Of a stretch of DNA of 64,000 nt, positions 35,880 through 46,354 are shown one piece after another. The stretch covers positions 33,911-97,910 of the forward strand of contig JAFVHP010000012.1 in the NCBI GenBank assembly GCA_017474455.1, read 5' to 3'. The stretch's first letter is position 1. Each line of letters begins with the position of its first letter. The notes below the pieces were generated by a model. It ran no database searches, had not been told where the DNA came from, and was given only the letters and a program-made list of their open reading frames with translations. The translations under genes and the position numbers were made by a program. This DNA comes from Lachnospiraceae bacterium. Its GTDB lineage: Bacteria; Bacillota; Clostridia; Lachnospirales; Lachnospiraceae.

Positions 35880-35909
35880 ACTATAGTCCTTTTCTGACCG
35901 TTTTGTCAA
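35880..35909 (-). promoter_or_regulatory. sigma-A type promoter for the acyl-CoA synthetase-trmB unit
   Basis: On the minus strand, TTGACA (35904-35909), an 18-bp spacer and TATAGT (35880-35885). This leaves a leader of about 140 nt before the ATG at 35737. Confidence 0.7.
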
Positions 35910-35913
35910 TTAC

Positions 35914-35980
35914 GGATGTCTATTATCATTGAGACATCTCCCCCATCTTACTCCTGCTCTGCGCCAGGGGCGCAGTTTTT
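35914..35980 (+). terminator. orphan terminator-like structure upstream of trxA
   Basis: Two consecutive hairpins occur on the plus strand: GATGTCT...AGACATC (about 35915-35937) and CTGCGCC-AG-GGGCGCAG followed by TTTTTT (about 35957-35980). The second is a textbook intrinsic terminator, yet no plus-strand gene precedes it. It lies about 145 nt before trxA and upstream of the trxA promoter. Confidence 0.6.
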
Positions 35981-36064
35981 TGCTTGATTAGGGATTTTCA
36001 GTGGCCCTGACAGGCTTCCGGCCTCTGGTCTCTCTGCCGCTATTCCAAAATTCATTTACATATG

Positions 36065-36073
36065 TGCTATAAT
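36065..36073 (+). promoter_or_regulatory. extended -10 promoter of trxA
   Basis: TGCTATAAT at 36065-36073, an extended -10, with a weak -35 (TTCCAA, 36043-36048). It is 52 bp before the trxA ATG. Confidence 0.55.
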
Positions 36074-36124
36074 GTTCAGGACGAAAAGCAGCTGAAAGAA
36101 TTTGCAACTATTGTGGAGGTAATT

Positions 36125-36439
36125 ATGGTATTTACATCTGAAAATTTTGATAAAGAAGTGCTGCAGGCCGAAGGCCCTGTCCTTGTAGATTTCTATGCTG
36201 ACTGGTGCGGCCCCTGCAAAATGATGAGCCCTATCGTGGAACAGATGGAAAATGTGTTTTCCGGCAGGCTCAAAGTCGGCAAGATCAATGTGGATGACGC
36301 TCCGGACATTGCCGGCCGTTATAACGTCATGTCCATTCCTACGTTCCTTTTCTTCAGGGACGGCCAGCTTGCCGAGAGCTTTGTCGGTGCCATGCCGCCC
36401 GCTGTTTTCCAGGAGAAGATCTCTTCCCTGCTCGGCTGA
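36125..36439 (+). CDS. trxA: thioredoxin
   Basis: A 104-residue classical thioredoxin. The redox motif is WCGPC (C28, C31), with the cis-Pro loop MSIPTFLFF. It reduces protein disulfides in the cytoplasm. The start is the ATG at 36125 after TGGAGGTAATT; an in-frame upstream ATG at 36062 overlaps the promoter and is rejected. It lies 20 bp before the carboxypeptidase gene. Confidence 0.93.
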   Translation: MVFTSENFDKEVLQAEGPVLVDFYADWCGPCKMMSPIVEQMENVFSGRLKVGKINVDDAPDIAGRYNVMSIPTFLFFRDGQLAESFVGAMPPAVFQEKISSLLG

Positions 36440-36459
36440 TATCGCGGCTACAGGTACCG

Positions 36460-38175
36460 ATGCACATTCATCTGCCCGCACCCGGTAAAAGAAAAGACCA
36501 GAAGGCAGGATCCCGGACTAGGATCCTGCCTTTAACAGCTGTTATGACGGCAGCTGTCTTTTTTACTGCGTTTTTTTCCGGCCTGCCGGCCGCTTTCTCT
36601 GCATTATCGGCCGACAGCGGTTTTCTCCCGGCTCTCGTCCATGCCGAAGAGATACCGGCAGATCCTGCTGAGGTATACGGCACAGAGGACGCAGGCACAG
36701 AAAACGCGGAGGGATACGATACAGAAAGCACTGAGGAATACAGCATGGAAGGCACGGAAGGGTACGACGAAGCGGGCTCTGAAACAGACGCGAATGCCTC
36801 CGGCTATCTGTTTCCCGATACTTATATCGTTACTGAGGAAGGGATCGAAGACGTCAACGCCGAAGCGGAGATCAGGGCAGAGATCGCTCCCGAAAGCAAC
36901 AGTTTCGCTTCCTGGCCGGAAGGCCCCTATATCAGTGCGGAATCGGCAGTGGCGATCGAGGCGGAGACCGGTACGATACTGTATGCCAAGAATATGCATG
37001 AAAAGCTGTATCCGGCCAGTACGACCAAGCTTCTGACGACGCTGATCGCCTATGAGTCACTTCCCGCGGACAGTATGATCTATGTTTCACAGTCGGCTGT
37101 GGACTCCGTTCCGTGGGACGGTTCCAACATCGGGCTCTCCCCGGGAGAAGCTCTGCCGCTGACCGATATGCTGCACGGCGTGATGATCGCTTCCGCCAAC
37201 GAAGGCGCCAATGCCCTCGGCGAAGCCGTGAGCGGGTCTGCCGCGGCTTTTTCCGAAAGGATGAATGAATACGCCGCGTCCCTGGGCTGCGCGGATTCTC
37301 ATTTCGTGACCGCCAGCGGCCTGCATGAAGACGACCACTATACTACGGCCTATGATCTCGCATTGATCGGCAGGCGGTTCTTTTCCCATGAAGAACTGGC
37401 AAAGATTGCCGGAACGGGGCACTACCACATTCCCCCGACCGCACTGCAGCCCGACGATATCTATATCAATAACACCAACCTCTTCGCCCTGGGCGAGATC
37501 CCCTGCGAAGGGTTCACCGGCGGCAAGACCGGTTATACAGACAGCGCCAGGAGCTGCCTTGTTACCTGCGCCGAAAGAGACGGCATGAAGATCATCTGCG
37601 CCGTCATGCGGGAAGAGACACCCTCGCAGTATAACGATACAAAAGCTATCCTGGACTATTGCTTCGCGAATTTCGAGGCCAGAACGCTTGCGGATGTGCT
37701 GGCGGATCCCGAAGCCGGCACCATCACCGGTTTTGCCGGTTATGAAAACACCGCGCTGCACAATTTTTCCATCCGTCCGGAAGGCACTCTTGTCCTGATC
37801 AAGGGTGATCCCCTTTCCGACGTCTCCTGCCAGGTCCGGGAAAACAATGCCGGTCTTCTGGATTTTTCGGCAAACGGATCTAAAGCGCAGGCCGCGATCG
37901 GCTATATCCCCCTTTCGGAAAACGATATCCCCGTGTCCGGCATGCTGAATACATATAAAAAAGCTGGTACAAAAGTACCAGCTTTGGACAGATCCGTTCT
38001 TTCAGGTATCATCAATACCGTCTTCGGGTTCTTTGTGTTTACTTTCGGGAACATCTCCTATCTGCATGTTCCGCACATATCAGCTTTCCTCGGGATCCTC
38101 CTCGGGTGCGTTCTCTTCATCGCCCTCCTGGTCCGCATCCTCAGGAACTTCCACTTCGGCCGGCGCATCTACTGA
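36460..38175 (+). CDS. D-alanyl-D-alanine carboxypeptidase (PBP5/DacA family)
   Basis: A 571-residue serine-type carboxypeptidase that trims peptidoglycan stem peptides. Residues about 25-62 form a signal/membrane segment, and an acidic repetitive linker ([13 protein letters not shown]-type) reaches to about 160. The active site is SxxK at S187-T-T-K190, then SANEGAN and KTGYTD. A C-terminal hydrophobic span ([16 protein letters not shown]) ends in RRIY. Two oddities: the reading frame contains the intrinsic terminator of the convergent gyrA gene (37951-37985), and the last 96 bases overlap the gyrA 3' end antisense. A TTG or ATG choice further downstream for the start cannot be excluded. Confidence 0.88.
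   Translation: MHIHLPAPGKRKDQKAGSRTRILPLTAVMTAAVFFTAFFSGLPAAFSALSADSGFLPALVHAEEIPADPAEVYGTEDAGTENAEGYDTESTEEYSMEGTEGYDEAGSETDANASGYLFPDTYIVTEEGIEDVNAEAEIRAEIAPESNSFASWPEGPYISAESAVAIEAETGTILYAKNMHEKLYPASTTKLLTTLIAYESLPADSMIYVSQSAVDSVPWDGSNIGLSPGEALPLTDMLHGVMIASANEGANALGEAVSGSAAAFSERMNEYAASLGCADSHFVTASGLHEDDHYTTAYDLALIGRRFFSHEELAKIAGTGHYHIPPTALQPDDIYINNTNLFALGEIPCEGFTGGKTGYTDSARSCLVTCAERDGMKIICAVMREETPSQYNDTKAILDYCFANFEARTLADVLADPEAGTITGFAGYENTALHNFSIRPEGTLVLIKGDPLSDVSCQVRENNAGLLDFSANGSKAQAAIGYIPLSENDIPVSGMLNTYKKAGTKVPALDRSVLSGIINTVFGFFVFTFGNISYLHVPHISAFLGILLGCVLFIALLVRILRNFHFGRRIY
37951..37985 (-). terminator. gyrA terminator embedded in the carboxypeptidase coding sequence
   Basis: The perfect 11-bp stem AAAGCTGGTAC / GTACCAGCTTT (37960-37970, 37975-37985) has a 4-base loop. 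Read on the minus strand it is followed by TTTTTATATG. It lies 95 bp beyond the gyrA stop and encodes [10 protein letters not shown] in the carboxypeptidase. Confidence 0.8.
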
Positions 38176-40719
38176 TCCATCTGCCGATGCATCTTTCGGT
38201 GTGTCTGTCGCTGTATCTGCTGATCCGTCAATTGCTGTGTCTTCTTCTGAAATTTCTTCTTCCTCTTCGTCCGAGATCTCATCGGCCCTGACTTTCGCGA
38301 TCTTGACGACATACGCTTCTTTTTCGAGAGCGATGAGCTTGACGCCGCTCGTCATCCTGCCAATCGTCTTCACATCCGACATACGGATGCGGATAATGAT
38401 GCCCGCCGAGGTGATCATCATGATCTCATGCTCGTCCGTGACTGCCTTGACGCCCATGACGTCGCCGGTCTTATGCGTGATCTTATAGCATTTCAGGCCT
38501 TTGCCGCCCCTGTGCTGTTTCTTGAAGTCGGAAAGCACGGAGCGCTTGCCCATACCTTTTTCGGAAACGATGAGCAGTGAATCGCCCTGGCTGTCGATCT
38601 GCATGCCGACGATCTCGTCGTCCGCCGACAGATCCATGCCTTTGACGCCCATCGTGGAGCGGCCTGTCCTCCTGACCTGCGTTTCATCGAAGTGGATGCA
38701 CATGCCCTTCTTCGTGATCATGAAGATCTCGGAGTTTTCATCCGTCTGCTTGACTTCGATCAGTTCGTCGTCGTCCTGCAGCACGATCGCGATAAGGCCT
38801 TTCCTTCTGATATTCTGGAATTCCGTAAGCGCCGTCTTCTTGACGATGCCCTTCTTCGTCGCCATGAACAGGTTCTGGCCCGGCTGTTCATCCATGATCG
38901 GGATCAGCGCCGTGACTTTTTCACCCGGCATCATCTCCAGCAGGTTGACCAGCGCCGTGCCTCTTGATGTTCTGGACGCTTCGGGGATCTCGTAGGCTTT
39001 GAGCCTGTATACCCGTCCTTTATTGGTAAAGAACATCAGGTAATTGTGGTTCGAGGTCATCAGAAGATCTTCGATCAGATCGTTCTCGATCATCTGGATC
39101 CCCTTGATGCCGCGGCCGCCGCGGTTCTGCGCGCGGAAATTATCCATCGTCATGCGCTTGATATAACCGAGATTCGTACGGGTGAGCACGACCTGGTCGT
39201 TCGGGATCAGGTCCTCGATATTGATATCGCTCATGTCGATCTCGATCTTCGTCCGGCGCTCGTCGCCGTACTTGTCGGCGATCGCTTCCATCTCGTCGCG
39301 GATCGTCGCAAGCAGGAGCTTTTCATCGGCAAGGATGGCTTCCAGATGCTCGATGGTCTTCAAGAGTTCTTCATGCTCCTTCTCGAGCTTCTCCCTTTCC
39401 AGACCTGTCAGGGCTCTCAGCCTCATGTCGACGATCGCCTGCGCCTGTACATCGTCCAGCCCGAATCTCTCCATCAGCCTGTTCTTGGCTTCCGCGACGT
39501 TGGGGCTGTGGCGGATGATACTGACCACTTCGTCGATATTGTCCAGCGCGATGAGCAGTCCCTGTAAGATATGATCCCTTTCCCTTGCCTTGTTGAGATC
39601 ATATTTGGTCCTTCTGGTCACGACATCTTCCTGATGCCGGATATAATAGCCGAGGACTTCCCGCAGGTTCATGACCTTCGGCTCCTTGCCGACCAGCGCC
39701 AGCATGATCACGCCGAAAGTATCCTGCAGCTGCGTATGCTTGTACAGGTGGTTCAGGACCACGTTCGCGTTGGCGTCGTGACGCAGTTCGATCACGATGC
39801 GCATGCCTTCCCTGTCCGATTCGTCACGCAGGTCTGTGATCCCTTCGATCTTCTTGTCCTTGACCAGCTCCGCGATCTTCTGGATCAGCGTCGCCTTGTT
39901 GACAAGGTAAGGCAGTTCCGTAACGACGATACGGCTCTTGCCGTTGTTCATCGGTTCGATGTTCGTTACAGCTCTGGTGATGATCTTGCCCCTGCCGGTG
40001 CGGTACGCCTCATTGACGCCCGCTGTGCCCATGATCACGCCGCCTGTGGGGAAATCCGGCGCCTTTACGATGGGCAGGAGCTCTTCTATATCCGTATCCC
40101 GGTCGAATTCGATCCGGTTGTTGATGATTTTTGAGCAGGCGGAAACGACCTCCCTCAGGTTATGCGGGGGAATGTTCGTTGCCATACCGACCGCTATGCC
40201 TGTCGTTCCGTTTACCAAAAGAGCGGGGAAACGGGCGGGCATTACCGCCGGTTCCTTTTCCGTCTCGTCAAAGTTCGGTACGAAATCCACCGTATCCTTG
40301 TTGATATCGGAAAGCATCTCCGTCGAGATCTTCGTAAGGCGGGCCTCCGTATAACGCATGGCGGCAGGACCGTCACCGTCCACGGAACCGAAGTTCCCGT
40401 GGCCGTCGACCAACGGATAACGCATGGACCACGGCTGCGCCATATAGACGAGCGCGCCGTAGATCGAACTATCGCCGTGCGGATGGTATTTACCCATCGT
40501 ATCGCCGACGATACGCGCACATTTCCTGTGGGGCTTGTCCGGCGTATTGCCCAGCTCGGCCATCGCGTACAGGATCCTGCGCTGCACGGGCTTCAGGCCG
40601 TCCCTGACGTCCGGCAGAGCTCTCGACGCGATAACGCTCATCGCATAATCGATATACGAAGACTCCATCGTCTTCTGCAGATCTACATCTTTTATGCGGT
40701 CAAAAATCTTATCATCCAT
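38080..40719 (-). CDS. gyrA: DNA gyrase subunit A
   Basis: An 879-residue gyrase A. Breakage-reunion domain with catalytic Y123 (MRYTEARL); six-bladed C-terminal domain with the GyrA box as QNRGGRG. In the quinolone-determining region the sequence is [17 protein letters not shown], so the E. coli D87 position is G88 and R91 is Y92. A 60-residue Asp/Glu/Ser/Ala tail ([10 protein letters not shown]... to DPEES) is an extension beyond the family core. The coding end overlaps the convergent carboxypeptidase by 96 bp. The gene lies 454 bp downstream of gyrB across two long palindromes. Confidence 0.97.
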   Translation of the reverse strand: MDDKIFDRIKDVDLQKTMESSYIDYAMSVIASRALPDVRDGLKPVQRRILYAMAELGNTPDKPHRKCARIVGDTMGKYHPHGDSSIYGALVYMAQPWSMRYPLVDGHGNFGSVDGDGPAAMRYTEARLTKISTEMLSDINKDTVDFVPNFDETEKEPAVMPARFPALLVNGTTGIAVGMATNIPPHNLREVVSACSKIINNRIEFDRDTDIEELLPIVKAPDFPTGGVIMGTAGVNEAYRTGRGKIITRAVTNIEPMNNGKSRIVVTELPYLVNKATLIQKIAELVKDKKIEGITDLRDESDREGMRIVIELRHDANANVVLNHLYKHTQLQDTFGVIMLALVGKEPKVMNLREVLGYYIRHQEDVVTRRTKYDLNKARERDHILQGLLIALDNIDEVVSIIRHSPNVAEAKNRLMERFGLDDVQAQAIVDMRLRALTGLEREKLEKEHEELLKTIEHLEAILADEKLLLATIRDEMEAIADKYGDERRTKIEIDMSDINIEDLIPNDQVVLTRTNLGYIKRMTMDNFRAQNRGGRGIKGIQMIENDLIEDLLMTSNHNYLMFFTNKGRVYRLKAYEIPEASRTSRGTALVNLLEMMPGEKVTALIPIMDEQPGQNLFMATKKGIVKKTALTEFQNIRRKGLIAIVLQDDDELIEVKQTDENSEIFMITKKGMCIHFDETQVRRTGRSTMGVKGMDLSADDEIVGMQIDSQGDSLLIVSEKGMGKRSVLSDFKKQHRGGKGLKCYKITHKTGDVMGVKAVTDEHEIMMITSAGIIIRIRMSDVKTIGRMTSGVKLIALEKEAYVVKIAKVRADEISDEEEEEISEEDTAIDGSADTATDTPKDASADGSVDAPAEVEVPEDADQEGDEENAPEEDPEES

Positions 40720-40738
40720 TCCTCTTCACCTTTTCAGA

Positions 40739-40774
40739 CTGATCATCTGTTCAGCTTCAGCTGATCATCTGTTC
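40739..40774. repeat. direct repeat CTGATCATCTGTTC (2 copies)
   Basis: Copies at 40739-40752 and 40761-40774. The second is the start of the left arm of palindrome C, so that arm has been partly duplicated outside the element, just upstream of gyrA. Confidence 0.75.
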
Positions 40775-40917
40775 TTACATGCTCGGGACGCTCCCGCTAT
40801 AATGCGCCTGCGCAGCGGTACATAGGGCTGCAAAAAATGCGCTCCCGCGCATTTTGTATACGCAGCCCAAGTGCCGGCGCGCGCATAATCCCTCGCATTG
40901 TAAGAGCAGATGATCAG
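40761..40917. repeat. long imperfect palindrome C (gyrB-gyrA gap)
   Basis: Outer arms CTGATCATCTGTTCTTACA and its near-complement (40895-40917). The inside is nested: TAATGCGC / GCGCATAA, GGTAC / GTGCC, GGGCTGC / GCAGCCC, and AATGCGC-TCCC-GCGCATT at the tip. Total 157 bp. The order TCGGGACGCTC... then GGTAC... then CCCAAGTGCCG matches the plan of palindromes A and B, with more divergence. Confidence 0.8.
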
Positions 40918-40952
40918 TTATTAAATACTATTCTGTATGTATCGTGTCGTTA

Positions 40953-41154
40953 CGCTTATCGCCGTTCTGCAGGCCTTCAGACGAATCGCGGAACCCGTTG
41001 AGCCTTTGCAGGGGCGGCGTTAAGGCTGTGATCCAGTACTGTCTGAGCTGCCGGAGGCAGCGAGTTGTGCGGATCACGGCCTTGTACTTAGCCGTTTTGC
41101 AAAGGCTTTACCGGTTCCCGATGAGGATGACCAGCCTGCAGAACGGCATAAGCG
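40953..41154. repeat. long imperfect palindrome D (gyrB-gyrA gap)
   Basis: Arms CGCTTATCGCCGTTCTGCAG (from 40953) and its near-complement (41134-41154). Inner pairs are GGAACC...AGCCTTTGCA / TGCAAAGGCT...GGTTCC and AAGGCTGTGATCC / GGATCACGGCCTT, with tip GCTGCC-GGA-GGCAGC. Total 202 bp. It begins 20 bp past the gyrB stop. Palindromes C and D together fill the gap 40720-41173. Confidence 0.8.
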
Positions 41155-41173
41155 TCAGGCACAAAAATCAAAA

Positions 41174-43291
<2,118 letters not shown>

Positions 43292-43294
43292 TTA

Positions 43295-44407
43295 TTACCC
43301 GTTTTCCCTTATACTTCCGTTCTCTACCCTGAAAATCCTGTCTTTCTCGAACCTGCTCCCGACAAAATCGTCCAGTCCCGTACAGGTGATCATTGTCTGC
43401 AGCGATCCGATCGTATCCAGGAGAAATCTCTGCCTGTTCCCGTCCAGTTCCGAAAGGACGTCATCCAACATCAGTACCGGATCTTCCCCCGTAAGCGTCC
43501 TTACAGTCTCTATTTCCGACAGTTTGAGCGAAAGAGCGCAGGTCCTCTGCTGGCCCTGGGAGCCGAACCGCCTGATATCGATCGGATCCGACGCGCCGCC
43601 GAGCACATAAAAACTGAAGTCGTCCCTGTGGGGCCCCGTGCAGCTCATCTTCTGATAAATATCCTGTCTGCGGTTCTTTTTCAGCTTTTCCGCAAAATCA
43701 TCAGAATCTGTATTAGGTTCATAAGATATAAGGAGAGTCTCCCTTCCCCCGGTAAGACTCTCATGAATACCGCCGATATCACCGGCCAGAGCGTCTATAA
43801 AGCTCTGCCTTCTCTCAATTATCCGCCTGCCGTAACCAAGAAGCTGATCGTCAAAGACATCCAGCATATCCCCGTATGCCGGATCCTTCTGTGAATGTAA
43901 AGAAATATCCTTAAGAAACCTGTTCCTCTGCTCAATGACTTTATTGTAATTATTCAGGTCATAAAGATAAGACGCGTCCAGCTGGCAGAGCTCCATATCC
44001 ATAAAACGCCTTCTTCCCGCCGGACCTTCCTTGACTATGCCAAGGTCCTCCGGAGAAAAGAACACGATATGCAGAAGCCCTATGAGCTGCGAAGCCTTCC
44101 TTATGCGCTGGCCCTGGATCGCGATTCCCTTTGAACGGCTCTTTTTAAGGTGCATATCGACTTTGTAATCGATCCCCTTTTTCATGATCACCGACCGGAT
44201 GTGCGCCTCTTCCTCACCGAAACGGATCAGGTCGCGGTCTTTTACACTCCTGTGCGACTTCGTCGTGGATATCATGAAAAGAGCTTCCAGAATATTGGTC
44301 TTTCCCTGCGCATTGTCGCCGTAAAAAATATTCGTACCCTGCGAAAATGTCAGATCAAGTTCTTCAAAATTCCTGAAATTACGCAGTTCCAGAGACTCTA
44401 TATACAT
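43295..44407 (-). CDS. recF: DNA replication and repair protein RecF
   Basis: A 370-residue SMC-like ATPase: Walker A GDNAQGKTN, signature GSQGQQRTCALSLKLSE, Walker B PVLMLDDVLSELD. It loads RecA at gaps with RecO/RecR. The start is taken as the ATG at 44407, 5 bp after the dnaN stop, where no clear ribosome binding site exists, so translation probably relies on coupling. The S4-domain yaaA gene found between dnaN and recF in many Firmicutes is absent. Confidence 0.95.
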   Translation of the reverse strand: MYIESLELRNFRNFEELDLTFSQGTNIFYGDNAQGKTNILEALFMISTTKSHRSVKDRDLIRFGEEEAHIRSVIMKKGIDYKVDMHLKKSRSKGIAIQGQRIRKASQLIGLLHIVFFSPEDLGIVKEGPAGRRRFMDMELCQLDASYLYDLNNYNKVIEQRNRFLKDISLHSQKDPAYGDMLDVFDDQLLGYGRRIIERRQSFIDALAGDIGGIHESLTGGRETLLISYEPNTDSDDFAEKLKKNRRQDIYQKMSCTGPHRDDFSFYVLGGASDPIDIRRFGSQGQQRTCALSLKLSEIETVRTLTGEDPVLMLDDVLSELDGNRQRFLLDTIGSLQTMITCTGLDDFVGSRFEKDRIFRVENGSIRENG

Positions 44408-44412
44408 ATATG

Positions 44413-45540
44413 TTAATCGACCGTCACAAAGTTGATAGGAAGGATCAGATAGCAATACTCCTGGCCTTCGGGCTTTTCTTCCCCTATATCATTCCTGATA
44501 AAGCAGGGAGCCTTGGGCGATACCAGATACATCGTCACTTCATCATCATCGACTGCCCGCAGCGCATCGATCACAAATTTCGGATTGAAGCCGATATCCA
44601 TATCTTCGCCGTTCTTTTCAATATCGATCACTTCATCCATACTGCCGATGGACGTGTTGATCTTTAATTCCATGCTGCCGTCCCTGATCATCACGATTAT
44701 CGGCTTCTTGTCTTCTTCCCTGACAAGAAGGGTAGCTCTGTCGATACAGTCGAGCATCTTCTGGCGGTTCACCTTTACGGTAGCCATATAACTGTTCGAA
44801 AGCATGGAATCGATATTGTAATATGTTCCCTCGATCAGCCGGGAGACGACCCTTGTGGAATCGAACTCAAATAAGATATGCCTGCCGGTAAAGTAGATCG
44901 AGCATACCTTCGTCGTATCGCCGGAAAGGATCCTGGATATTTCCAGAAGCGTCTTTCCGCTGATGATCACCTTGAAATTGCCGTAAGCTTCGTCCAGGGT
45001 GACTTTCCTGATGGAGATACGGTGCCCGTCCAGGGCTACCATCCTCACGTCGTTTTCCTTCACTTCGAGAAGTTCGCCGGTCATCATCCCGCTGCTCTCG
45101 TTTGAAGAAACAGAAAAGATAGTTCTGGTGATCATTTCCTTCAGGGTATACTGTGAAAGTTTGATCTCTGAATTCTTTTCAACAACAGGAAGATAAGAGA
45201 AATCCTCACCGCTCCTTCCGAGAATATGAAATTCGGAATTCTCGCAGGTGATACTGATCTTTTCTCCTTCCGTAACGATCTTTACTTCGTTATCGGGAAG
45301 CTTTCTGATGATATTTGAAAAAATCCCGGCATTGACAGCGATCTTGCCGGCAGTAACGATCTCACCGCCGATGATGGTCTCGATCCCGAGTTCCATGTCG
45401 TTGGCGATCAGCTTGATATCCCCGTCAACAGCATCGATCATGATGCATTCAAGGATGGACATAGTGGTCTTTGAGGGTACTGCTCTTGATACGGTGGAAA
45501 TACCGGCTACAAGGTCAGCTTTCTGAATTCGTAATTCCAT
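44413..45540 (-). CDS. dnaN: DNA polymerase III sliding clamp (beta subunit)
   Basis: A 375-residue clamp with three repeated clamp domains: MELRIQKADLVAGISTVSRAVPSK, the second domain with TGELLEVKENDVRMVALDGHR and the C-terminal YLVSPKAPCFIRND...YLILPI. It is separated from dnaA by 814 bp that hold palindromes A and B. AAGGAGAGTG precedes the ATG at 45540. Confidence 0.96.
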   Translation of the reverse strand: MELRIQKADLVAGISTVSRAVPSKTTMSILECIMIDAVDGDIKLIANDMELGIETIIGGEIVTAGKIAVNAGIFSNIIRKLPDNEVKIVTEGEKISITCENSEFHILGRSGEDFSYLPVVEKNSEIKLSQYTLKEMITRTIFSVSSNESSGMMTGELLEVKENDVRMVALDGHRISIRKVTLDEAYGNFKVIISGKTLLEISRILSGDTTKVCSIYFTGRHILFEFDSTRVVSRLIEGTYYNIDSMLSNSYMATVKVNRQKMLDCIDRATLLVREEDKKPIIVMIRDGSMELKINTSIGSMDEVIDIEKNGEDMDIGFNPKFVIDALRAVDDDEVTMYLVSPKAPCFIRNDIGEEKPEGQEYCYLILPINFVTVD

Positions 45541-45637
45541 TTAGAAAACACTCTCCTTTACAAACGTTGTAACTGATCAACGGATATGACATCTGACTGT
45601 TGTGAAAAGTTAAAATAATAGTCTTCTTATTAATGGC

Positions 45638-45646
45638 TGTGGATAA
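45638..45646 (-). other. DnaA box in the dnaA-dnaN gap
   Basis: TGTGGATAA on the plus strand, equal to TTATCCACA on the minus strand: a perfect consensus DnaA box, about 100 bp upstream of dnaN. Confidence 0.7.
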
Positions 45647-45802
45647 CTGTCACAGCACAAGATATTGTACCATTTTTAGCCGTTAATATCAATTTCTTGG
45701 GACTATTTAAATAGGAAAAAACTATGTGAATTCTGATGTGGAGACGGTGAAAACAATCACCGGAAACAGCGCCGGGGCGTGGGTATTGAGGGTTATATGA
45801 TG

Positions 45803-45974
45803 GTATATATGTTTGACGATATACACAAACACCTCGGACACGCTCTCGCTCTACCTCGCTGGTAACGGTACTAGGGCGCCAGCGTCAGCTGAAGCTTCCG
45901 CTATACGCCGCCCAAGTACCGACCGCTCGCTAAGGTCCTTCGGTCGTTTGTGTATATCATCAAACAATACCACT
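45803..45974. repeat. long imperfect palindrome A (dnaA-dnaN gap)
   Basis: Outer arms start TGGTAT and include GATATACACAAAC; the right arm complement is GTTTGTGTATATC...ATACCA (45948-45974). Inner pairing GGTACT...GGGCG / CGCCC...AGTACC. Core segments 45837-45873 and 45916-45943 recur in palindrome B (reversed), the second identical over 28 bp. 172 bp. Confidence 0.85.
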
Positions 45975-45981
45975 AAGTCTC

Positions 45982-46044
45982 CCGTCTGCGGCACAATAAT
46001 ATTCGCCTGCGGCGTAATAATCCTCGCCTTCGTCGAGGATAAAT
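45982..46044. repeat. CTGCGGC direct repeats and a small hairpin
   Basis: Right of palindrome A, two copies of a 21-bp unit (GTCTGCGGCACAATAATATTC, GCCTGCGGCGTAATAATCCTC) are followed by a hairpin ATCCTCG-CCTTCGT-CGAGGAT. The rest of the gap to palindrome B is AT-rich, with nothing else recognisable. Confidence 0.6.
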
Positions 46045-46201
46045 AAGTATAACATAAATATCAGTATACGGTGTTTGTACAGCGATAACTGCTCATGCAG
46101 CAGTATTATGCACATAGTGTTTTTATTATGGCTGTAAAATAGAAGAGGTGAGAGAGCAGCTGCTATGTGATCTATATATGGTCTATTTGATTTAGTTGGC
46201 A

Positions 46202-46341
46202 GATTTTGAGGGATATATAAACAGCTGAAGGACCTTAGCGAGCGGTCGGTACTTATGCGCCGTCCTTTGGCGCATTATGTACCGTTACCAGCGAGGTCAG
46301 AGCGGAAGCGTGTCCGAAGCGTTTATATATCCCTCAAAATC
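46202..46341. repeat. long imperfect palindrome B (dnaA-dnaN gap)
   Basis: Perfect 21-bp arms, starting GATTTTGAGGGATATAT on the left (46202-46222) with an exact complement on the right (46321-46341). Tip GGTACTTATGCGCC...GGCGCATTATGTACC. Inverted relative to A and sharing its two core segments (46279-46316, 35 of 38 bases; 46227-46254, 28 of 28). It begins 14 bp past the dnaA stop. 140 bp. Confidence 0.9.
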
Positions 46342-46354
46342 GTTATGCATTATT

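Noticed and set aside
45803-46341. CRISPR array or insertion sequence at the paired repeats
   Set aside because: There are no regular spacers, no transposase frame and no constant terminal inverted repeats; each copy has its own arms.
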